Source: Symsagittifera roscoffensis
Lineage: Eukaryota; Xenacoelomorpha; Acoela; Convolutidae
Reading direction: 5' to 3'
Length of the DNA: 64,000 bases
NCBI RefSeq assembly: GCF_963678635.1
Contig: NC_087068.1
Coordinates: forward strand, 30,382,318-30,446,317
Part shown: positions 56,306-64,000 of the stretch, piece after piece
Layout of the letters: every line of letters begins with the position of its first letter
Position numbering within the stretch: the first letter of the stretch is position 1
Translations under genes and position numbers: made by a program
The notes under the pieces: model-generated
Told to the model about the DNA's origin: nothing
Database searches by the model: none
What the model saw: the letters and a program-made list of their open reading frames with translations, nothing else

Positions 56306-59300
56306 GTGAATGTCCGTGCCGAAGTACAGGCCGAAGTGGCTACCCAAGTGAAGCAGGAAACTGGTAATATGAACGAAATCATTGAAGGAAAAACAGTCCT
56401 TAGTATCCTGAAAGAAAAACACCCTCAAGCCAAAACAGCTAACACTAACTATATAACTGAAATAAGTGAAGACACAATGCCAAACCACCCCTCTATATTC
56501 GAACAAATAAACGCCAAGACAGTTCGAAAATCAACCCTGAAAACGCATGGACGTCACGGTCCCTCAGGTCCAGATGCGTGCGAATGGAGAAGGATATTAA
56601 CTCACATCAACCAGACACCCATTGAGCTTTGCAAAAAAATTGCTAAACTATCCTATACAACAACAACTAAAGTTCTCCCCATGAAAAACTAACAGCATAC
56701 AACGCGTGTCGTTTGATACCTCTGGACAAAAATCTAGGGGTACGGCCCATTGGTATAGGCGAAGTTCTGAGAAGAATAATTGGCAAAACAATCACCCAAT
56801 GTATAAAACCAGAAGAAATTTTTGCTAAAAAGTAAATTTCAAACGTTTTCGCAACTATGGGCATCGTCAGTATTTTTACAAAAAACTACTCTAGATGACG
56901 ATAAAACATCTATTTACAAATGTTATTTACAATAAATCACATACAATTTAGTTCTAAACCATCATGATAAAAAATTAGCCAATCACAGTTGACCTCTAAA
57001 TTACTATTGAGATTAAAATACTTTTAACCTCTAAAATTAGTTAAACATTTTAAAATTAATTTGTCTGGAAGTTTCAGAGTCATAATTTCGATTTAGACAT
57101 GTACGTTTTGAATAAAAAACCAAAAATATTTTGGGACTAAATTTTCAGTGTTAACTCCCTGCTCCTAAACTCATCGCGCGTGTTCAAGCCCGGTTTCTCT
57201 TTCCTGATATGTATTGCCTCTAGTGTTAGCAATTTGGTTTGGTTGTTTGAACTATCTAAAATTTCCCAACTAAGATCTGCGCTATTTCCATCAAGTTGGC
57301 ATTGCTGAAGGTGGAGGCCTACCGCTGAGTCTGCTTTCTTATGTTCCTCAATTCTAGTGGTCAAATGTCGAACAGTTTATCCGACATATGTGGAAGTGCA
57401 TCCCTTACATGACAGTTTATAAGCCACTCTTGACTTGAGTTCATTAGAGAATGCTGACTTCAGTGATGGTAAACATGATTGTAGTTTTCTTGTGGTGAAA
57501 ACCACTTGAACGTTAGTTAGTTTTCGTAACCTGTTAGCAAAATATTGGCTCTGGTTACCTCTATATTGCACCATCAGCATTGGAGGCTTCTGAGAAAACT
57601 ATTTGAGAATTAAAAAACTCGGAAAAAATCTTATAACTCTGCTTAGGCCAGAAGTGTGGAATCAAATAGTTTGAGAAACCGGAAACGGACGTCATACTAC
57701 TTATTGATGCAGAAAATGCCTTCAACTCGCTTAATAGACAACTTTCTCTAAAAAAATCCTTCTCCGGCGCTACATCATGCGCTGGCCAACTCATATAAAC
57801 ATCCCTAATATCTCTATGCCAGAACACGGTTTTGACATCTACCGAAGGCACAATGCAAAGTGATCCCCTCGCAATGGCTATGTACGGAATTGGGATAATC
57901 CCACTAATTGAGCTCCGGCAAAAATCAAATGTCACCCAAAATGGTACACAGATGATGGAAGAGCTGCAGGTGATCTTAATGGTCTCCGCGCAATACTGGA
58001 CAACCTGGATATGCACGGAAAGGCTTTGGATACAATTTGAAGCCTTTCAAGTGTCAACTCATAGAAAAAGAAAACCGACGTGACAGCGCCATAAAAGTTT
58101 TCGGAGGCAAAAATATTACAATGGTAGACGGTTTCGGAGTTCATGGATCGGTTATAGGAACACCATCAGCATGCGACAAATACATGGAAACTGAAATTGA
58201 AAAATCAGCTACCCTAACTGAAAAGCTTTCCAAAATAGCTAAAACATCACCACAAAATGCGTACTCCTGCTACACAAAGGAAGTTCATTTAGGAAAATGG
58301 ATGAAATTGAGAAAAATGTAATTTATCAGCTGACTCCTAGTTTTACTGATAAAAACAATATAACCGATGAAGATCGCAACCTTGCTGCACTACCACCAAG
58401 AATAGGAGGACTAGACCTCCTCAGTAACACGGACGTTTTCAAAAATATGAGTAGTCACAAGCCATTTGTGACCCGTTAGAAAACATTGATCCAGAAATAG
58501 CTGAAACGGAACAAACTCTGATAAATAGAAACATCAAAACTGAGAGACAGTACATCACACTCTCAAAAAAAGCTAAAATTATGCAAAATTGCTCATCAGA
58601 AAAAAACCTGACAATAAGTCTAGCGTCAAAGAAAGGAATATCGAATTGGCTAAGCGTGCCACCCTGAAAAAGGTACAATTTTTTCTTCAACAAATCAGAG
58701 TTTAAAGATGGATTACATCTGAGATATGGATGGGAACCACCAAACACCCAAATACATGCCCTTGTGGACAACTGTTCACACTGACCCATTCTCTAAACTG
58801 TCTCAAAGGTGGATACACTCGCCTGAGACATAATGAAATTTGCGATACCTTTGCGACACTCCTGCACGAAATATTCCATGATGTTGAAAAAGATCCGAAA
58901 CTTCAATCGTTGGAAGGCGAAAGTTTTCACAACAAAACAACCACTACTGAAGATGACGCTCGACTTGACATCAAGGCAAATGGAATCTGGCAGGACCGAT
59001 TCAGCTGAATTTTTTTCGATGTAAAAATTTCAACCCCCATGCTAAATCCTGTCCCAAAACTATATCTGACGCCTACAAACAACATGAGAGTGTCAAAACA
59101 TTGAAAGACCAACAAAGAATTCTGGATGTGGAACACAGCAGCTTTGTTTCACTAATTTTTGCGTGTACCAGAGGAGCAGCACCAGGCTCTACAAAAACCA
59201 TCCAGAAACTAGCAGAGAAACTAAGCAAGAAACGGAACGAATCATACTCGGACACAATAAGTATGACAACCACAATGACAATCATACTCGGACATATTAC

Positions 59301-59337
59301 AATTTTCCTCAGCTGTGGTAAACCATGTCAAAGATGA
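56306..59337 (+). pseudogene. LINE with RT and restriction-like endonuclease, broken (copy 2)
   Basis: Duplicate of the 50,909-53,940 element, with the same insertion and the same breaks. It carries the only two base changes seen between the two units. Confidence 0.85.
56834..57587 (-). mobile_element. Penelope-like element 3' fragment with GIY-YIG domain (copy 2)
   Basis: Duplicate of 51,437-52,190 within the second tandem unit; identical as far as seen, including the internal stop. Confidence 0.85.
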
Positions 59338-59912
59338 TTCCTTTTTCAGCAAATCGATGCATCTTCTCAACTCCAGGCTCGATGATCCTACTATAATTTC
59401 TAACTTTTTATCTTGCCGCAAAAGACTTTGGTTTTTCAAAATTTTTCCTTTTGATTTAAAACTTGAAACTTTAGATCGACTGTCAGGAACAATGAATTCT
59501 CGAACTGCATTTTGTTTAAAAGAGACATGGCTAACCAATGACCAGGAGTTCCGCAAAAGATATGGCAATATAAAGGGGTTTCCTCCCTACATTATGCCAA
59601 AAGACTTTGGTTTTTCAAAATTTTTCCTTTTGATTTAAAACTGGAAACTTTAGATCGACTGTCAGGAACAATGAATTCTCGAACTGCATTTTGTTAAAAA
59701 GAGATATGGCTAACCAATGACCAGGAGTTCCGCAAAAGATATGGCAATATAAAGGGGTTTCCTCCCTACATTATGCCAAAATCGTCCTTCTTTCCCTTCT
59801 TTATACCATCATCGCTCAAGAAAAATAAATAATGGCCATTATGGGGTTTTATTCGTTCCATAATTTTGAATGAAAAATCAAAACAAATTATTCAATTTTA
59901 CAATTAAGTTTT
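59294..59912. repeat. Local repeat, matched by 60,278-60,710
   Basis: Both stretches share TCTTCTCAACTCCAGGCTCG, TTTTCAAAATTTTTCCTTTT and AATAATGGCCATTATGGGG. This one also has an internal direct duplication of about 180 bases (from about 59,420 and 59,599), absent in the other. Confidence 0.8.
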
Positions 59913-60021
59913 GCACTTTTGAGGAGTGCAATCCTCTGCCTTAGGCGGTGCAAAAATCCTAAAAACACATCCAACATAGACAATTCTATCTGTGCTAAAA
60001 TCGAGGAGGGTAGATTTTAAT

Positions 60022-60420
60022 TTACAATTCTCTTGATGCATTAATATCGACTTGATTTATTAATAAAATTTTGCCGATGTAATTATATAGCGATGGTACG
60101 GCCCTATCCAACTTGTACACGTACCGTCGCATGACGGAAGGGCCGATTTTAATTGACTTTTTTTTACAACTCATAGCATGGTGGGCATCGAAAGTTTTAC
60201 CACAAGGACACTTTAAGTGTATGTCACGTAAATTTAAGTGGTAACGCAAAAGAAGAGCATCTCCGAAAATTGGCTTGTCCATATTACAATTTTCCTCAGC
60301 TGTGGTAAACCATGTCAAAGATGATTCCTTTTTCAGCAAATCGATGCATCTTCTCAACTCCAGGCTCGATGATCCTACTATAATTTCTAACTTTTTATCT
60401 TGCCGCAAAAGACTTTGGTT
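60022..60420 (-). pseudogene. LINE tail fragment with zinc knuckle
   Basis: A minus-strand frame with LTWFTTAEE, then GDALLLRYHLNLRDI and CPCGKTFDAHHAMSC, is the region between RT and restriction-like endonuclease of the same LINE superfamily. The H-N-E motif after the knuckle is disturbed. On the plus strand at 60,470-60,560 there is an ETWLTND sequence like apurinic-type endonucleases, so two broken elements adjoin here. Confidence 0.7.
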
Positions 60421-60710
60421 TTTCAAAATTTTTCCTTTTGATTTAAAACTGGAAACTTTAGATCGACTGTCAGGAACAATGAATTCTCGAACTGCATTTT
60501 GTTTAAAAGAGACATGGCTAACCAATGACCCGGAGTTCCGCAAAAGATATGGCAATATAAAGGGGTTTCCTCCCTACATTATGCCAAAATCGTCCTTCTT
60601 TCCCTTCTTTATACCATCATCGCTCAAGAAAAATAAATAATGGCCATTATGGGGTTTTATTCGTTTCATAATTTTGAATGAAAAATCAAAACAAATTATT
60701 CAATTTTACA
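60278..60710. repeat. Local repeat, second copy
   Basis: Matches 59,294-59,912 without the 180-base duplication. It marks a further round of local copying just outside the 5.4-kb duplication. Confidence 0.8.
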
Positions 60711-60997
60711 AAATTTTAGAAACAAGTTTAGCATTCCAAAAATCTTTATTGACTTTCAAGAAAAGAGTAGCCTCAAAGTGATGTGTAGTCAAGCTTTTTC
60801 GAAGCGATCCAAGTGTGATTTTTGTTTTCGCGCATTCGTTCATTCGCGTATGAGGGATTCCACCGTTCACTGTTTGTTTTACATAATGGGGTTACGTCAT
60901 CCCTATATTATGGCCATAATTGGAGGCAGTTCCATACATAATGGCCATAATTTTTGTCCTTTCCCTCCATTACTTATGGCCATAATGGGCCCCTACA

Positions 60998-62010
60998 ATG
61001 ATTTTTGTGACTACACGATTAAATGACTACACGATTCTTAGAAATGATACAACTACTGAAAATAACAAATCTAAACTTGGAGAAATGCCCATAGTGGTTA
61101 AAAGTGAAACAAAACAAAAAGTGAATGTTACAATAAAAGTTATTTCAAAAGATGACTCAAAATTAATTTGTTGTTTCTAAATTTCCCAAAATCAGTCCCT
61201 ATAGGTGTCTAGAGAAAGTTATGGTATCCCTAATAGAAGAAATCAGGACCTATGCGGAAAATGAAAATTGTAAATCAGTCATACTCACGGGAGATATGAA
61301 TTTCGAGGACACTAATCGGAAGACATTATTCTCGCAGAATGAATATGAAAACAAAAAATTCTTGAGTGTCTATCGAAATTAAACTTCCGTGAGTTCCTGA
61401 AACAAAAAAAGAAAACCAGTTAGATGTGTTTCTAACAATCAATTCAAACATAATCATCAACCGTTCTTGTGGCAATGAATTCAACAAAAGCTTACATTCG
61501 GACCACAAAGCCTTTGTTGTTGCACTAGTAACAGAAGTTGAGCACAAAAACAGCGAAGTTTGCTTTTAACTAGGCAGACTGGACAGACGTAATTTACTAT
61601 AAAGAAGGGAAACTTTTCGATAGCTGTTGCTATAGTAGCGTTGATGAACTAGTAAAACAATGGTAAAAATGTCTTGATCGAATTTTAACCAAAAATGCTC
61701 TTCAAACATCACTAACAGATTGAATCTCCTTTCATGGGTTGGGAAAGATTGCTCACACCTCTTTAAATTGATATCAACTTTTAAACGGAAAATGTCGAAA
61801 AAATCTTCTTTCATTAGAATTATCAAATTTAAGAAAATGGAGAGACTGAAAACGTCGCTAAACGAAGATCAAGCAGATTTTGAAAGTAAAAATTTTCGAG
61901 GTCGAAGGTTCTCTGATCTTCAAAAAGATCTTAAATCGATGCATATAAGCAGCAAGTACCCCGTAAGATTGCACTCCTCAGAAATCCTAAATTTATTTTT
62001 GTTCTTATAA
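60998..62010 (+). pseudogene. LINE fragment with apurinic-type endonuclease domain
   Basis: On the plus strand, VILTGDMNFEDT (about 61,284) is the GDxN motif of the endonuclease/exonuclease/phosphatase fold. About 65 codons later, on another frame, SLHSDHKAFVV (about 61,492) is the C-terminal SDH motif. The spacing and order fit an APE-type LINE endonuclease. A linker-like frame (61,720-62,010) follows, but the RT of this element is not seen. Several stops are present. Confidence 0.7.
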
Positions 62011-63690
62011 TGGTTATTGTGTCCGAGATTGATTCGTTCGGTTTTTTGCTTGGTTTCTCTGCTAGTTTTTGAACGATTTTTGTAGAGCTTGGTACTCCTC
62101 CTCCGGTACACACACAAGTTAGTGGAACAATGCTGCTGTGTTCCACATCCAGATTTCTTTGTTGGTATTTGAAAGTTTTGACATTCTCATGATACTTGTA
62201 GGCGTCGGATAAAGTTTCAGTGCAATATTTAGCATGGGGGTTGAAATTTTTACATCGAAAAAGGTTCAGCTGAATCGGTCTCCCCAAAGACCATTTGCCT
62301 TGATGTCAAGTCGAGCGTCATCTTCAGTTGTGGTTGTTTTGTTGAGACAGCTTTCGCCTTCCAGCGATTAAACTTTCGGCTATTTCATCATCATGGCATT
62401 TTTCGTCCAGGAGTGTCGCAAAGGTATCGCGAATTTCATTATGTTTTAAGTGAGTGTATCCAAAACTGGGACAGAGTAGAGATGTGTTCAGTACGAAACG
62501 TCGTCCACATGCCTCTCTCTCAGTTTTGATGTTCTTTTTATCAGAGTTTATTCCGTTTCAGCTATTTCTGGAACACTGTTCTCTAACGGATCGTAAATGG
62601 CTCGTGACCACTCACAATTTCCGTGTTACTGAGGAGATCTAACCCTCCCAATTTTAGTGGTAGTGCAAAAAGACTGCGATCTTCATCGGTTATAAGATTT
62701 TTACCAGGAAGTAGCTGCTGTCTTACATTTTTCTCAATTTAATCCATTTTCTTATATGCTTACGGATTTGTTCTGGTTAGAAAGCTTAGTTTGTTTTGAA
62801 CTACATTTGTGTAGCAGGAGTATGCATTTTGCGGTGATGTTTTAGCTATATAGGAAAGCTTTTCAGTTTGGGTAGTTGTTTTTTCAATTTCACTTTCCAC
62901 GTATTTTTTGCATGCTAATGGTGTTCCTATAACCAATCCAAAAACTCTAAAACTGTCAACCATTGCATGATTTGTTCCTTTGAGTTCTTTTTTGGCGCTT
63001 TCCCGACAGTTTTCCTTTACCATGAGCTTACACTTTGAAGGCTTCACATTGTATCTGAAAGCCTTTCCATGAACATCGAGGTTTCCAGTAATGCGCGGAG
63101 ACTATTAAGATCAACTGCAGCGCTTCGGTCAATTTTTGGGTGAAATTTGGATTATGCAGGAGCTTCATCAGTGGGATTATCCCATATAGCGATTGCGAGG
63201 GGATAACCTTGCGCTGTGCCTTCGGTAGATGTCAAAACCGTGTTATTGATATATAATTTTGAGGGATGTTTATATGAGTTGGCGAGCGCATGATGTAGTG
63301 CCGGACAAGAGATTTGTACATTTTTCAGACCAAGTTCTCTATTGAGCGAGTTGAAGGCGTTTTCTGCATCAATAAGTAATATGGCGTCCGTTTCCGGTTT
63401 CTCAAACTCGTTCCTCAAGCTGTGGATAGCATATTTGATTCCACACTTCTGGCCTAAGCGGAGTTGGAAATTTTTTGCGAGATTTTTGAAGTCTGATTTT
63501 GTACATTGGGCGTCTGTTTTGCCAATTATTCGTCTCAGAACCTCGCCTATACCAATAGGCCTTAGCATTGAACTTTTGTCCAGAAGTATCAGACGACACG
63601 AGTTGTACGCCGTTATTTTTTCATAGGGGAGAACTTTACTTGCTATTGTATTGGGTAGCTTTCCAATTGTTTTGCAAAGCTCAATGGATG
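61931..63690 (-). pseudogene. LINE with RT and restriction-like endonuclease, minus-strand copy
   Basis: Reads right to left: ELCKTIGKLP (63,680), [15 protein letters not shown] (about 63,560), ILLIDAENAFNSLNREL (about 63,385) and STEGTAQGYPLAIAI (about 63,220). The catalytic YxDD region then appears deleted, because PKI is followed directly by DRSAAVDL. After that come the KPSKCKLM thumb start, FDV-like endonuclease remains, and LDVEHSSIVPLTCV with FLRSAIL at about 62,150-61,950. It is related to but clearly distinct from the plus-strand copies, without the Penelope-like insertion. It abuts the APE-type fragment tail-on. Confidence 0.85.
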
Positions 63691-63730
63691 TCTGAAACTA
63701 AAAAGTTTCATATAACGATATGCTTGATGA

Positions 63731-63949
63731 ATGATGACTCATAAACAGAAAACTAAATCAACATCCTCTGTGAAACGCACCTGTGGAAAGATAGTGAAGT
63801 ATGATGACACCACTGGAATTCACTGCGAGAAATGTCCTGGATGGTTTCATGGTGCTTGTATTTCTTTTACAGCAGAAGACTATTGGGAAGAACAAGAACG
63901 ATCTCTGGTTATGCAATGGTTGCCTCCAAGAAAATATTTTCAATTTTGA
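63731..63949 (+). pseudogene. PHD-like zinc finger fragment
   Basis: The frame has CGKIVKYDDTTGIHCEKCPGW then FHGACISF: the C-C, H-C spacing of a PHD finger. PHD fingers occur in the first ORF of some LINEs, and the surroundings are LINE debris, so I take it as part of an element. A host gene exon running off the window is the alternative. The second cysteine pair after the H-x2-C is not seen. Confidence 0.5.
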
Positions 63950-64000
63950 AGCTAAAATGATCAACATGGATATTTGCCAACATGCAAAAATTGTTGATAC

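Larger units (their letters stand above)
53982..59378. repeat. Tandem duplication, copy 2 (5,397 bp)
   Basis: Differs from copy 1 at only two positions that I found, T at 57,925 (C at 52,528) and T at 58,141 (C at 52,744), both inside the LINE part. The near-identity means a very recent event or an assembly artefact. Confidence 0.95.

Overview
The window looks like AT-rich animal nuclear DNA. It holds introns with GT/AG borders, an NKL-type homeobox gene, a kinetochore gene (NDC80), an env-bearing Ty3/gypsy-type retroelement, LINE-type and Penelope-like elements, and many tRNA-headed short repeats. Short introns of 74-75 bp, AATAAA signals overlapping or almost touching stop codons, and the mix of element types would suit a tunicate, perhaps an appendicularian with an enlarged genome. 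That placement is inference and no single sequence here proves it.

Layout. Bases 1 to about 13,000 (+) are a long LTR retroelement whose 5' part lies outside the window. Its parts in order are protease end, reverse transcriptase, RNase H, integrase, a small hydrophobic ORF, a membrane/proline-rich ORF, an envelope-like ORF, and a 602-codon ORF. The pol and env parts carry several frameshifts and stops. The last ORF is intact and is followed 3 bases after its stop by a complete-looking 74-bp intron. Bases 15,802-18,049 (+) are a three-exon homeobox gene predicted at 462 aa. From 18 to 35 kb I see no host gene, only a MITE-like family with an inverted pair, other dispersed repeats, and a striking tandem array of long palindromes (28.9-30.2 kb).

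Bases 35,538-49,319 (-) are NDC80 in six exons. The reading phase closes exactly across five introns to give 451 aa. Three of its introns are swollen with repeats (35.6-36.4, 36.5-39.3, 39.6-43.3 kb), and a fourth (43.5-48.6 kb) carries a 165-bp-period tandem array. The 5' end of the gene (exons 1-2 and flank) sits in a 5,397-bp tandem duplication, 48,585-53,981 and 53,982-59,378. I found only two base differences between the copies. Each copy also contains a LINE with a restriction-like-endonuclease tail, itself interrupted by a Penelope-like (GIY-YIG) fragment. From 59.4 kb to the end are further broken LINE pieces on both strands: a restriction-like tail, an apurinic-type endonuclease domain, a reverse transcriptase, and a PHD-like finger.

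The two host genes are not functionally linked as far as the sequence shows. The rest is a record of repeated insertion and local duplication. The observations I rate highest are the ATGA-coupled extra ORFs of the retroelement, the intact 602-codon ORF with its intron, the fresh duplication of the NDC80 5' end (whose exon 2 is phase-symmetric), and the palindrome array.
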